Counted from the first letter of the stretch, positions 9,256-18,152 are shown. The stretch is 64,000 bases of DNA from Herbaspirillum sp. AP02 (GCF_015767275.1 NZ_JADWMY010000001.1:682001-746000); one strand, 5' to 3'. The notes: generated from the sequence alone by a model not told the origin. Made by a program: numbers and translations.

Positions 9256-10002
9256 ATGAAACATCCCCTCTGCATTCTTCGTACGCTGCGCCGCGCCGTC
9301 GCCGCCCTGGCCTTGCTGGCCGGCGCATTGACGACGATGTCGCCAGTCGCCGCACAAAACACTCCTGACAGCCCGCAAAAGCAGAACTTGCAAGTCCTGC
9401 AACAGGTGGCCGAGCAGTTTCTGGCAAGCCAGACTTCAGGCCTGCCGGGTAGCGTCACGGTCACCATCGATCCCGCCGACCCGCGACTGACACTGGCCTC
9501 CTGCCTGGAGCCGCAAGCCTTCATGCCGAATGGTGGTCGCCTGTGGGGCCGTACTACGGTGGGCATCAAGTGCGTAGCGCCCTCCCCCTGGACGATCTAT
9601 CTGCGCGCCAATGTCCAGGTGATTTCCGACTACCTGGTGGCGGCCGTCCCGCTGGCCCAGGGCCAGACCATCAGCGCCAGCGACATCACCCGCATCCGCG
9701 GCGACATGTCCAGCCTGCCCAGTGGCGTGATCACCGAAGAAGCACAGGTCGTCGGCCGGGTAGCCAACATGTCCCTGCGCGCCGGCATGCCATTGCGCAT
9801 GGACGCCATCCGCAACCAACGGGTCGTGCAACAGGGTCAGTCGGTACGGGTCGTCTCGATCGGGCCGGGCTTCCAGATTTCTACCGAGGCGCGTGCCATG
9901 ACCAATGCCAACGAGGGACAGATGGCGCAAGCACGGACCGCGGCCGGGCAAGTGGTCAGCGGGATCGCCAAGGCCGGCGGGATTCTGGAAATCAACTATT
10001 GA
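9256..10002 (+). CDS. flgA: Flagellar P-ring assembly chaperone FlgA
   Basis: FlgA is a periplasmic chaperone needed to assemble FlgI into the P ring. The ATG at 9256 gives 248 residues starting with a Sec signal peptide (MKHPLCILRTLRRAVAALAL onward, cleavage near VAAQ). A TTG at 9247, in the same frame and closer to an AGG sequence, is an alternative start adding three residues. The C-terminal half is an SAF-type domain with VPLAQGQTISASDITRIRGD and ends VSGIAKAGGILEINY, the typical FlgA terminus. It is divergent from flgB and precedes flgMN. Confidence 0.93.
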   Translation: MKHPLCILRTLRRAVAALALLAGALTTMSPVAAQNTPDSPQKQNLQVLQQVAEQFLASQTSGLPGSVTVTIDPADPRLTLASCLEPQAFMPNGGRLWGRTTVGIKCVAPSPWTIYLRANVQVISDYLVAAVPLAQGQTISASDITRIRGDMSSLPSGVITEEAQVVGRVANMSLRAGMPLRMDAIRNQRVVQQGQSVRVVSIGPGFQISTEARAMTNANEGQMAQARTAAGQVVSGIAKAGGILEINY

Positions 10003-10119
10003 TATAGGGCAAGCCTGAATAAAGGGCTGATGAAACGACTGACGGATCTGAATCTGCAGCTCTGCGTCAGACATGTGAAGAAAATTTCTCCCATTTCTTC
10101 TTTTTGACGTCCCGGATGT

Positions 10120-10146
10120 TAAAGTTTGCGGAGAATTGGTCGATAA
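10120..10146 (+). promoter_or_regulatory. Sigma-28 (FliA) promoter of flgM
   Basis: TAAAGTTT (10120-10127), an 11-base spacer, then GTCGATAA (10139-10146) match the FliA consensus at 15 of 16 positions. Transcription would start about 45 bases before the flgM GTG. It lets sigma-28 drive its own anti-sigma factor, the usual feedback arrangement, independently of flgA. Confidence 0.9.
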
Positions 10147-10197
10147 TCCATACGACAGGCGGGTGCAATGCGCCCCCACCCTACAAGGATAACTGCC

Positions 10198-10518
10198 GTG
10201 AACGTTAACGACGCCCTCAAATCCGCTGCCCTCAACACCGAGCAGACCCAGGCCCAGCCTCGCAACAACACCCCCGCCGGTGCTGCTGCCGGCAATGGTG
10301 CGGCGGCCACTGCAGCCACTTCCGATAGCGTGCGTCTGTCCAGCACCTATCAGTCGCTGGAAACCAAGGTCAACAGCAACAGCGGCAGTTTCGATGCCAA
10401 GAAAGTGGCGGAAATCAAGGCTGCCATCGCCAACGGCACGTTCCAGATCGATCCGGAAAAAGTGGCCAATGGCCTGATCGACACCGTCAAGACCCTGATC
10501 AGCGCCCGTCCGGCCTGA
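10198..10518 (+). CDS. flgM: Anti-sigma-28 factor FlgM
   Basis: FlgM binds FliA until the hook is finished and is then exported, which releases late transcription. I place the start at GTG 10198 because AAGGA lies eight bases upstream. The result is 106 residues beginning MNVNDALKSAALNTEQTQAQ, a normal FlgM length. An ATG at 10168 lies nearer the promoter and lacks a ribosome site. The conserved C-terminal sigma-binding part includes DSVRLSSTYQSLETKV, KKVAEIKAAIANGTFQIDPE and KVANGLIDTVKTLI. Followed after 30 bp by flgN. Confidence 0.95.
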   Translation: MNVNDALKSAALNTEQTQAQPRNNTPAGAAAGNGAAATAATSDSVRLSSTYQSLETKVNSNSGSFDAKKVAEIKAAIANGTFQIDPEKVANGLIDTVKTLISARPA

Positions 10519-10548
10519 TCATCTTTGCCTTCGCACAGGATTATCCGC

Positions 10549-11007
10549 ATGAATCCGGCCAGCAACCTGCCTCTGGAACACGCTGCCCTATCCCGCCTGG
10601 TGGAAAAACTGAACCAGGAACAGGCCCTGCTGGCTGAAGCCACCGCCGAAGGCCTGACCGACATCATTTCCGAAAAAGCCACCATCGTTTCCGACATGGC
10701 CACGCTGGCCGGCAATCGCCACAGCCTGCTGGGCAGCCTGGGTTATAGCGAAGACGAAGCCGGCATGCAGCAATGGATGAACGAACACGGAAGCGACACC
10801 GACAAGGATGTCTGGGCCGGCCTGTTCGAACTGGCCCAGGATGCGAAGGAACTCAATCGCGTCAATGGCTTGCTGATCGGCAAGAAGCTCTCGATCAACC
10901 AGAGTGCATTGACCATCCTGCAAGGCAAGACCGGCACCGGCAACTTCTATGGGCCGGATGGCCAGAACAGCATCAAATCTTCCGGCCGCAGGTTGGGCGT
11001 GGTCTGA
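10549..11007 (+). CDS. flgN: Flagellar export chaperone FlgN
   Basis: FlgN is the cytoplasmic chaperone for the hook-associated proteins FlgK and FlgL. The ATG at 10549 follows CAGGAT and gives a 152-residue, mostly helical, acidic protein. The segment LEHAALSRLVEKLNQEQALL begins an N-terminal coiled-coil helix. The C-terminal end NGLLIGKKLSINQSALTIL, followed by a Gly/Asn-rich tail with YGPDGQ, fits the substrate-binding end of FlgN. Position directly after flgM is the standard arrangement and supports the call as much as sequence does. Confidence 0.88.
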   Translation: MNPASNLPLEHAALSRLVEKLNQEQALLAEATAEGLTDIISEKATIVSDMATLAGNRHSLLGSLGYSEDEAGMQQWMNEHGSDTDKDVWAGLFELAQDAKELNRVNGLLIGKKLSINQSALTILQGKTGTGNFYGPDGQNSIKSSGRRLGVV

Positions 11008-11055
11008 TCGTCACCTCCCCGCCGATTCAAGCCCCGCGCCGCGAGCGCAAATCGA

Positions 11056-11093
11056 AAGACCCCGACTGCAACGCATCGGGGTCTTGTCTTTTT
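11056..11093 (+). terminator. Rho-independent terminator after flgMN
   Basis: A perfect 10-bp stem (AAGACCCCGA / TCGGGGTCTT, 11056-11065 and 11076-11085) with a 10-base loop is followed by a T-rich tail at 11086-11093. It lies 48 bp after the flgN stop. Confidence 0.85.
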
Positions 11094-11167
11094 GGGAGGA
11101 GAGCCATCGATGTGAGCTTATTCACTTCACTCTCCATGCTTAAATTGATCGCTTTTATCGATGGAAT

Positions 11168-11193
11168 TGAAAACGGCTCCCCAAGGAGCCGTT
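11168..11193 (-). terminator. Rho-independent terminator after fliA
   Basis: The stem AACGGCTCC / GGAGCCGTT (11172-11180, 11185-11193) with a 4-base loop is followed on the minus strand by TTTTC. It lies 38 bp past the fliA stop and ends the leftward flhB-fliA operon, facing the flgMN terminator. Confidence 0.75.
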
Positions 11194-11231
11194 GACGAAC
11201 ACCGGAGCCTGCGCCCGGCACCCATTGCCTC

Positions 11232-11969
11232 TCAGGCCACCCCGCTCCACGAATGCTCCCGCAGATAGGAGCGCATACGCGAGATCGCCTGGCTGTGCAG
11301 CTGGCACACGCGGGACTCGGACACGCCCATGACCGCGCCGATTTCCTTCAGGTTCATTTCCTGTTCGTAATACAGGGCCATCAGGATCTGCTCCCGTTCG
11401 GGCAAGGCCTTGATGGAGTCCACCACCGCTTCGCGGAAGCCGCCATTGATCAGGTTCTGCAGCGGGTCGTCCTCGGAGCCGGCGGTCTGGTAACGGTCCA
11501 GGAAATGTTCGTGCCCACCCTCGGCGTCGTGGAAATCCTCGTAGTAGATCAACTGGTGGCCACCGCATTCGCTGAGCAGCGACTGGTATTCGGTCAGACT
11601 GATCTTCAGGTGCTGCGCCACCTCGGTCTCCTGCGGCGGCCTGCCCAGCTGCTGCAGCAGGGCCTGCATGGCCTCGTCCACCTTGCGGGCATTCTGCCGG
11701 ATGCTGCGCGGCAGCCAATCGCTGCTGCGCAGCTCGTCCAGCATGGCGCCACGGATACGTTGCACGGCATAGGTCTCGAACTGCGCGCCATGGGTCTCTT
11801 CGTAGCGGTTGACGGCATCAAGCAAGCCCATCATGCCGGCCTGGATCAGGTCGTCCACCTCTACGCTAGGGGGCAATTTGGCCTTGAGCTGATGCGCCAG
11901 TTTCTTGACCAGCGGCGCATGCTGCTCCAGCACGTCGTTCTTGCCCTTTTTTCCCTTGACGTTATACAT
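11232..11969 (-). CDS. fliA: RNA polymerase sigma-28 factor FliA
   Basis: FliA directs RNA polymerase to late flagellar and chemotaxis promoters. The ATG at 11969 gives 245 residues. A GTG at 11978 overlaps the flhG stop but is too close to its GGGAG. Region 2 is visible as PLVKKLAHQLKAKLPPSVEV, DDLIQAGMMGLLDAVNRYEE and FETYAVQRIRGAMLDELRSS. Region 4 is the C-terminal ALPEREQILMALYYEQEMNL and KEIGAVMGVSESRVCQLHSQ, with helix-turn-helix. Its targets in this window are the flgK and flgM promoters. Last gene of flhBAFG-fliA. Confidence 0.97.
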   Translation of the reverse strand: MYNVKGKKGKNDVLEQHAPLVKKLAHQLKAKLPPSVEVDDLIQAGMMGLLDAVNRYEETHGAQFETYAVQRIRGAMLDELRSSDWLPRSIRQNARKVDEAMQALLQQLGRPPQETEVAQHLKISLTEYQSLLSECGGHQLIYYEDFHDAEGGHEHFLDRYQTAGSEDDPLQNLINGGFREAVVDSIKALPEREQILMALYYEQEMNLKEIGAVMGVSESRVCQLHSQAISRMRSYLREHSWSGVA

Positions 11970-11974
11970 GCACG

Positions 11975-12817
11975 TCACACTCCCAGGCTTGCACCATCGG
12001 TTGCCATTCCGTAAGTGCTGCGGGCCGTATCGGCCGCCGTGAATTGCTTGGACAGGCGCTGGAAAGCCAGCGCCGCTCCGGCAAAGGGAAACACATCCAT
12101 CACTGCCCGCCCCTGACCAGTGGCGCGGCGAATATGGTCATCGGCCGGGATGGCGCCGAGGAAATTCAACTGCGCCGCCAGATAGCGGCTGGCGGCCTGG
12201 GCCATGTTGGCGTAGACGGTGCGCGCCTCGGCTTCGGTGGCGTCATTGACGATCAGGCTGAAGGGACGTCGGCCGATGCGGTCGCTCAGGCTCTTCAACA
12301 ACACATAGGCCGCCTTGATCGAAGAGGCCGTGGTCGACACCTGGATCACGATCTCGCCCATTTCCATGGTTGGTACCGGCAGCGACTGATCGCTGGCCAG
12401 CACGCCGTTGACGAGGGTGATTTCGGCCTGCTCGATCAGGCTATCGAAAATCTCTGCCAGGCGCCCGGCCTGCGGATCGCTGGCAAGCGGCACGTTGCGG
12501 CGGGCAATGCGGGCCATGGCGAAGCCTTCGGGCAGCATACGGGTGGCCTCGCGCAGCGGGCGCTCCATGCGCGCCACTTCCTGCAGCGTGGCGACATCGT
12601 GGCGCAGGCCGATGCGGGTCAACAGGCCGGTCGTGGCGACGTCACCATCGACGACCAGCACATTGTGCTTGGTCTGCGACAGGGACGCTGCAATATTGAT
12701 GAGCATGGCACTCTTCTCTTCCTCACCCAGCACCGAGAAGAAAGTGAACAGCCTGGGCACAGGGCGCTCCAGCATCCTGCGCAGTCCGGCCGCCTGGTCG
12801 ATATCGTAACTAGCCAA
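11975..12817 (-). CDS. flhG: FlhG (FleN/YlxH)-like MinD-family protein with degenerate P-loop
   Basis: By position between flhF and fliA, and by its MinD-like fold motifs (VLVVDGD near residue 55, NIAASLSQ, IVNDATEAEA), this 280-residue protein is FlhG, which sets flagellar number and position as partner of the FlhF GTPase. The N-terminal DQAAGLRRML matches the FlhG motif that stimulates FlhF. The nucleotide loop is unusual: where MinD/FlhG normally has KGGVGKT, this protein reads SVLGEEEKS (residues 28-36). The signature lysine and most glycines are missing and only the final Lys-Ser remains. ATP binding may therefore be weak or lost. It overlaps flhF by 8 bp. Confidence 0.88.
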   Translation of the reverse strand: MASYDIDQAAGLRRMLERPVPRLFTFFSVLGEEEKSAMLINIAASLSQTKHNVLVVDGDVATTGLLTRIGLRHDVATLQEVARMERPLREATRMLPEGFAMARIARRNVPLASDPQAGRLAEIFDSLIEQAEITLVNGVLASDQSLPVPTMEMGEIVIQVSTTASSIKAAYVLLKSLSDRIGRRPFSLIVNDATEAEARTVYANMAQAASRYLAAQLNFLGAIPADDHIRRATGQGRAVMDVFPFAGAALAFQRLSKQFTAADTARSTYGMATDGASLGV

Positions 12818-14297
12818 AGCTCACCTCACGCAAACCTTTGTCGTTCATGGACATCGCGGTGGGGCCGATCACGCCGGGCAGCTCGCCTTCCTGGAATTCA
12901 AAAGGGGCGGTCTCGCGTTTCTGCTTGAAAGCGCGGTCGGCGAGGTAAAGCTTGTTGGCCACGTGCAGGTCTTCGGGCACACGCTGGCCATTGGCCACGT
13001 AGTGCAGGTTGAGCTTGTGGCGGATCACCACGTCGAGCACGTTGCCGATGGTAGCGGCCTCGTCGAGCTTGGTGATGATGCAGCCGGCCAGCCCGGAACT
13101 GGAGTAGGCATGCACCACTTCGTTGAGGGTGCCGCCGGTGGCAGTGGCGTTCAGGCACAGCAGGCGTTTGATGTCCACGCCGGCGCCGGCCAACATGGCG
13201 TCCTGCTCGGCCACCATCTGGTCGCGCTGCCCCACCCCTGCGGTATCGATGAGCACGGTGTGCTTGCCCTTGAGTTCTTCCAGGGCGATGCGCAGGTCGG
13301 CCTCATCCTTGACCGAGTGCACCATCACGCCCAGGATCTTGCCGTAGATGCGCAGCTGTTCGTAGCCGCCGATACGGTAACCGTCGGTGGTGATCAAGGC
13401 CAGCTTGCCTGAACCATGGCGCATCACGCAGCGCGCCGCCAGTTTGGCGGTGGTGGTGGTCTTGCCCACGCCGGTGGGGCCGACCAGGGCGAAGACGCCG
13501 CCGTTTTCCAGCAGTTCGTTCTCGTTGGCCAGGGTATTGAGATTGCGCGCCAGTACCGACTTGACCCAGAACATGATGTCCTGGGACTTGGAGGTGGATG
13601 GCAGGTTTTCGGTGATCAGGCGCGACAGGCTGGCCGAGAAGCCGGCGGCCAGCATTTCCTTCAGGACGATGCCCTTGAGCGGCTCGCGCTTTTGCGCGCC
13701 ACCCCAGGAAATCTCGGCCAGCTGGGTTTCCAGCACGCCGCGCATGGAGCGGATCTCGCTCATGACTTCGGACAGGATCTCGTCGTAGTCCTTGCCATCG
13801 AACTCAGGCAGCGCCGAACGCGGACGTTGATCCTGGTCGGCAGCATCGCCGGCCTCGGCCGCAGGCGGCTGGGCGGCGGCACTGCCGGCACGGCGGCTGC
13901 GCCAGACCCGGGCGTCCGAGTTGGGTGCGGCTTCTGCTGCGCGAGCGGGCGCCCGGCCTTGTGCTGGCTGATCCAGCAGGGGAGCCTGCTCGACACGCGT
14001 GGCGCGCGCCGGCTGCTGCTGCGCCAGCGGCGAGGACAGCAATGCCGGGCGCTTGGGCTGCTGCGCCGGCGGCAGGCCGGATTGCTGCTGCAGCGAAGCT
14101 GCCTGCACCCGGGCACCACCTTCGCGAGCGCCAGTGGGCGCCACCAGGGTGGTCATGTCCTCGTTGGCCATGGCCAGGATCTCCACCCCGTCGGGAATAT
14201 TGCGGTTGGAGAGAATGACGGCATCCGGACCAAGCGCCTCGCGAACCTGACGCCAGGCCTCGCGAGAAGAGTTGGCGATAAATTTCTTGACGTTCAT
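12810..14297 (-). CDS. flhF: SRP-type GTPase FlhF
   Basis: FlhF is a signal-recognition-particle-like GTPase that decides where flagella are placed. The N-terminal MNVKKFIANSSREAWRQVRE is the B domain start. Residues about 55-170 are a Pro/Ala/Gln-rich linker. The NG domain follows, with P-loop GPTGVGKT at 273-280, TTDGYRIGGYEQL, and G3/G4-type motifs DTAGVGQRDQ and TKLDEAATIGN. At 495 residues it is within the family range. Its start overlaps the flhA stop and its end overlaps flhG, so flhA-flhF-flhG are probably translationally coupled. Confidence 0.97.
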   Translation of the reverse strand: MNVKKFIANSSREAWRQVREALGPDAVILSNRNIPDGVEILAMANEDMTTLVAPTGAREGGARVQAASLQQQSGLPPAQQPKRPALLSSPLAQQQPARATRVEQAPLLDQPAQGRAPARAAEAAPNSDARVWRSRRAGSAAAQPPAAEAGDAADQDQRPRSALPEFDGKDYDEILSEVMSEIRSMRGVLETQLAEISWGGAQKREPLKGIVLKEMLAAGFSASLSRLITENLPSTSKSQDIMFWVKSVLARNLNTLANENELLENGGVFALVGPTGVGKTTTTAKLAARCVMRHGSGKLALITTDGYRIGGYEQLRIYGKILGVMVHSVKDEADLRIALEELKGKHTVLIDTAGVGQRDQMVAEQDAMLAGAGVDIKRLLCLNATATGGTLNEVVHAYSSSGLAGCIITKLDEAATIGNVLDVVIRHKLNLHYVANGQRVPEDLHVANKLYLADRAFKQKRETAPFEFQEGELPGVIGPTAMSMNDKGLREVSFG

Positions 14298-16402
14298 GCT
14301 TGCCCTCCAACTAGGCTGGTAACTTTAATCGTTTTCGACTCTGGTACTTCAGCGTGCGACAACACGCGCAACTGCGGCATGGCCCGACGCAGGAAACGCG
14401 CCATCAAGGTACGCAGCGGTGCTCCCACCAACAGCACCGGCGAATACCCCAGTTGCTCCTGGCGCTGCGCCGCCATTTCGGTCTGCTGCACCAGCGAATC
14501 GGCCAGACCCGGCTCGATGCCGCCGGTGTCGCCGCTGGCTTGCAGCGCCTGCATGAGCAGGCGTTCGAGCTTGGAGTCCAGTGCCATGACCGGCAACTCG
14601 CTCTCGCCCGGGAAGATCTGCTGCACGATGGCCCGACCCAGCGCAATGCGGACGATGGCCGTGAGATCGGTCGGGTCCTGGATGCGCGCGGCATGCTCGG
14701 CCAAGGTTTCGATGATAGTGCGCATGTCGCGAATGTGCACGCCTTCGGTGAGCAGGTTCTGCAACACTTTCTGCAAGGTACCCAACGGCAACATCTTGGG
14801 CACCAGGTCCTCCACCAGCTTGGGCGCTTCCTTGGCCAGGTGATCCAGCAGGCTCTGCACTTCCTGGCGGCCCAGCAGCTCGGCCGCATGGGTGGTGATC
14901 AGATGGTTCAGGTGGGTGGCGACCACGGTACCGGCGTCGACCACGGTATAGCCCATGGTCGAGGCCTGTTCGCGCAGGCTGTTGTCGATCCAGACCGCCG
15001 GCAGGCCGAAGGCCGGATCGGAGGTCATCATGCCCGGCAAGGGGCCGGTCACCATGCCCGGATTGATCGCCAGGTACTGGCCGGCATGTGCCTCGCCATT
15101 GCCCACTTCCACTCCTTTGAGGGTAATACGGTAGGCCGAGGGTTTCAATTCCAGGTTGTCGCGGATATGGATGGGCGGCGACAGGAAGCCGACCTCCTGG
15201 GCAAACTTCTTGCGGATACCCTTGATGCGCTTGAGCAGTTCGCCGCCCTGCCCCTTGTCCACCAGCGGAATGAGGCGGTAGCCCACTTCCAGACCCAGGG
15301 TGTCGACTGGCATGACGTCGTTCCAGCTGGCCTCTTCGCCTTCGGCAGGCGCGGCGGCGGCGGCAGCCGTTTGCGGCGTGGCGGCAGCGCTCTCGGCCTT
15401 GGTTTTTTCGACGCGCTTGCTGATGGCATAGGCACCCCCCCCCATGGCAGCGGCCAGCAACAGGAAGGCGATGTGCGGCATGCCCGGGATCAGGCCCATG
15501 CCGCCGATGATCACGGCGGTGATATAGAGCACTTCGGGCTTGGCGAAGAGCTGGTTGATCAGTTGGCCACCCACGTCCTGGTCGTTGGCCACGCGCGAGA
15601 CCACCACACCGGCGGCCGTCGAGATGATCAGCGAGGGAATCTGCGCCACCAGGCCGTCACCGATGGCCAACAGTGTGTAGTTCTTCAGCGCGGCGTCGAA
15701 GGCCAGGTCGTGCTGGACCATCCCCACCACCAGCCCACCGACGATGTTGACCACCGTCACGATGATGCCGGCGATGGCGTCGCCGCGTACATACTTGGAG
15801 GCACCGTCCATGGCGCCGTAGAACTCGGACTCCTGCGCCACTTCCTTGCGGCGGGCGCGGGCCTCGGGCTCGCCGATCAGACCGGCGTTGAGGTCGGCAT
15901 CGATCGCCATCTGCTTGCCGGGCATCGCATCCAGGGTGAAGCGCGCGCCCACTTCGGCGATACGGCCGGCACCCTTGGTCACCACCATGAAGTTGATGAT
16001 GGTCAGGATCACGAACACCACGATACCGACCGTGTAGTTGCCGCCGATCAGGAAGTGACCGAAGGCTTCGATCACCTTGCCGGCCGCGTCCGGGCCAGTA
16101 TGCCCCTCGGTCAGCACGATCCGGGTCGAGGCCACGTTCAGTGACAGGCGCAGCATGGTCGACACCAGCAGCACCGCCGGGAAGGCGATGAAGTCCAGCG
16201 GCTTGACGGTATAGAGCGCCGTCATCAGCACAATCACCGAGAGCGAAATATTGAAGCTGAACAGCAGGTCCAGCATGAAGGCCGGCAGCGGCAGCACCAT
16301 CATCGCCAGCATCATGACGATCAGGATCGGGGCTGCCAGAGCCTTGGAATTCTTGATCGGCACCCAGGCCGGGATTTTCATCGTATTGAGTTTGGTCGCC
16401 AT
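14294..16402 (-). CDS. flhA: Flagellar export gate protein FlhA
   Basis: FlhA is the large inner-membrane component of the flagellar type III export gate and forms the nonameric cytoplasmic ring that docks chaperone-substrate complexes. The 702-residue sequence has about eight N-terminal membrane segments (residues ~25-330), with family motifs PAVLLVSTMLRLSLNVASTR and ITKGAGRIAEV-like VVTKGAGRIAEVGARFTLDA. The cytoplasmic domain (about 370-702) includes VDAGTVVATHLNHLITTHAA. An Ala-rich linker lies near 340-360. It sits 2 bp after flhB and overlaps flhF by 4 bp. Confidence 0.98.
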   Translation of the reverse strand: MATKLNTMKIPAWVPIKNSKALAAPILIVMMLAMMVLPLPAFMLDLLFSFNISLSVIVLMTALYTVKPLDFIAFPAVLLVSTMLRLSLNVASTRIVLTEGHTGPDAAGKVIEAFGHFLIGGNYTVGIVVFVILTIINFMVVTKGAGRIAEVGARFTLDAMPGKQMAIDADLNAGLIGEPEARARRKEVAQESEFYGAMDGASKYVRGDAIAGIIVTVVNIVGGLVVGMVQHDLAFDAALKNYTLLAIGDGLVAQIPSLIISTAAGVVVSRVANDQDVGGQLINQLFAKPEVLYITAVIIGGMGLIPGMPHIAFLLLAAAMGGGAYAISKRVEKTKAESAAATPQTAAAAAAPAEGEEASWNDVMPVDTLGLEVGYRLIPLVDKGQGGELLKRIKGIRKKFAQEVGFLSPPIHIRDNLELKPSAYRITLKGVEVGNGEAHAGQYLAINPGMVTGPLPGMMTSDPAFGLPAVWIDNSLREQASTMGYTVVDAGTVVATHLNHLITTHAAELLGRQEVQSLLDHLAKEAPKLVEDLVPKMLPLGTLQKVLQNLLTEGVHIRDMRTIIETLAEHAARIQDPTDLTAIVRIALGRAIVQQIFPGESELPVMALDSKLERLLMQALQASGDTGGIEPGLADSLVQQTEMAAQRQEQLGYSPVLLVGAPLRTLMARFLRRAMPQLRVLSHAEVPESKTIKVTSLVGGQA

Positions 16403-16404
16403 CG

Positions 16405-17580
16405 TTACTGCCTGCTTCTATTCTTGGGGCCGCGTGTTTTCGGGGGAGCGGTAGCCGGATCGAGATCCTTGGGCACGGCCAGGTCGGTGGGTTCCACCGG
16501 ACGATCGCCACCGAACTTGCCAAAGGTGCGCAACTGGAACACGTAGGCCAATACTTCGGCCACGGCGGTATAGAGTGCCTCGGGAATTTCGTCGCCGATC
16601 TCGGTATGGGTGTGCAAGGCACGCGCCAGGGGCGGTGCTTCCAGCAGCGGCACCTTGTGTTCGCGTGCCAGTTCGCGGATCTTGGCGGCAATGTCGTCGG
16701 CGCCCTTGGCCACCACTTTGGGCGCACCCATCTTGCCTTCGGAGTATTTCAGCGCGACCGCATAGTGGGTCGGGTTGGTCACCACCACGTCGGCGGTCGG
16801 CACCTCGGCCATCATGCGGCGACGCGCCATGGCACGCTGCATTGCCCGGATCTTGCCCTTGACGTGCGGGTCACCTTCGGATTCCTTGTGCTCCTGCTTG
16901 ACCTCTTCGCGCGTCATGCGCAGCTTGCGGCCGTAGTTCCAGATCTGGTAAGGGACGTCCAGCATGGCAATGAGGATCAGCGCAGAGACGATGGTGATGA
17001 AGCTCACCCACAGCAGATACGCCGAATGGGCGCCCGCCGTCTTGAGCGATTCCACGCCCAGCCCGAGGACGGCGTCGATCTGGCTGCGGATGGCCAACCA
17101 GGCCACGGTCCCCACCAGCAAGGTCTTGAGCACGGCCTTGCCCAGCTCGACCAGGGAATTGACCGAGAACATGTTGCCAACACCGCTGATGGGATTGAGC
17201 TTGCTGAACTTGGGCGCCAGCGATTCGACGTTGAACAGCCAGCCACCCAGCATCAGCGGCGCGGCCATGGCGGCCAGGGTCATCATGAAGGCGATGGGGA
17301 TCATGGCAACGGCAACATCCATCAGATGCGCGCTGAGCATATTGAAGAGCACCACCGGATCGAAGGCGGCGGCGCGCTCCATGCTCAAGGTAGCCACCAT
17401 GATGCGGTCCAGGCTGGTCACCACCGGACCGCTGAAGGCCCAGACGCAACTCCCGCCGACCAGCAGCATCAGGCAGGTGGCCAGTTCGCGCGAGCGCGGC
17501 ACATCACCCTGCTCACGAGCACGCTCAATGCGTTTACTCGTGGCGGGTTCTGTCCGCTCCATATCGCTGTCTTCGGCCAT
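16405..17580 (-). CDS. flhB: Flagellar export specificity switch protein FlhB
   Basis: FlhB is the gate protein that switches export from rod/hook to filament substrates after autocleavage. The 391-residue protein has an N-terminal ERTEPATSKRIERAREQGDV motif, four membrane segments (about residues 33-210) and a cytoplasmic domain. The autocleavage motif NPTH is at 269-272, within VVTNPTHYAVALKY, followed by KGADDIAAKIRELAREHKVP. A Pro-rich C-terminal tail extends beyond 350. First gene of flhBAFG-fliA. Its upstream region carries the foldback element at 17642-17911. Confidence 0.97.
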   Translation of the reverse strand: MAEDSDMERTEPATSKRIERAREQGDVPRSRELATCLMLLVGGSCVWAFSGPVVTSLDRIMVATLSMERAAAFDPVVLFNMLSAHLMDVAVAMIPIAFMMTLAAMAAPLMLGGWLFNVESLAPKFSKLNPISGVGNMFSVNSLVELGKAVLKTLLVGTVAWLAIRSQIDAVLGLGVESLKTAGAHSAYLLWVSFITIVSALILIAMLDVPYQIWNYGRKLRMTREEVKQEHKESEGDPHVKGKIRAMQRAMARRRMMAEVPTADVVVTNPTHYAVALKYSEGKMGAPKVVAKGADDIAAKIRELAREHKVPLLEAPPLARALHTHTEIGDEIPEALYTAVAEVLAYVFQLRTFGKFGGDRPVEPTDLAVPKDLDPATAPPKTRGPKNRSRQ

Positions 17581-17641
17581 CCGCCGTATCCCCCTGCAAA
17601 ACTGCTTGCCCCCCGGCGTCGCGTGCGCTGGACGGATTTCG

Positions 17642-17911
17642 AGAACTCATTTGATCAATAGGCGTGAGTGCGAGCGGGTCCCGTTTGGGATGAAGTGCAA
17701 GGCGCGAATCTGGGTCAAGACTGGGCGTCTTGACCCAGATTCGTAACACAGCAATTCGCCCAAACGGGCCGCTCCCTGTGGGTTCTACCCAGAAAGGGCG
17801 CTGGCCGCGTTGCACTCCTTGCGTGTGGCACCGCCACACGACGCGTCGCGCGCCTTGCCAGGGCCCTTTCTGGGCAGAACGCATCTCACGCCTATTGATG
17901 AAATGAGTTCT
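17642..17911. repeat. 270-bp nested inverted-repeat (foldback / MITE-like) element
   Basis: The outer arms 17642-17668 and 17885-17911 are 27-bp inverted repeats matching at 26 positions. Inside are a perfect 17-bp hairpin (17705-17721 / 17727-17743, 5-base loop), a pair around CCCGTTTGGG (17680-17689 / 17759-17768), a 23-bp pair matching at 21 positions (17782-17804 / 17858-17880), and an 8-bp hairpin CGTGTGGC-acc-GCCACACG (17822-17840). No coding sequence is convincing within it, and I see no clear target-site duplication. It fills most of the gap between cheZ and flhB. The architecture resembles a miniature inverted-repeat element or a structured intergenic repeat. The rest of this gap (17912-18150) shows no recognisable feature. 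Confidence 0.7.
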
Positions 17912-18152
17912 GGAACAATAGGCTAGGATTATTCGCGACGGGACCCTGCCATCATCATCGGAATAGGGGCGAAAACGTCCCCCATTTCGGACTAGGCAAA
18001 AGCCCCGGGCTCTGCCTTGGACAGAACGAGGCGTATCGAAAGCCGTGTGCCGCATGCTCGTTCCTGCACAGACGACATAGGGCACATTCGGATTTACTTG
18101 TTAAATGTGATGCGTGGCATTTCCACGACATATAGAACGAGCAACAAAGACG

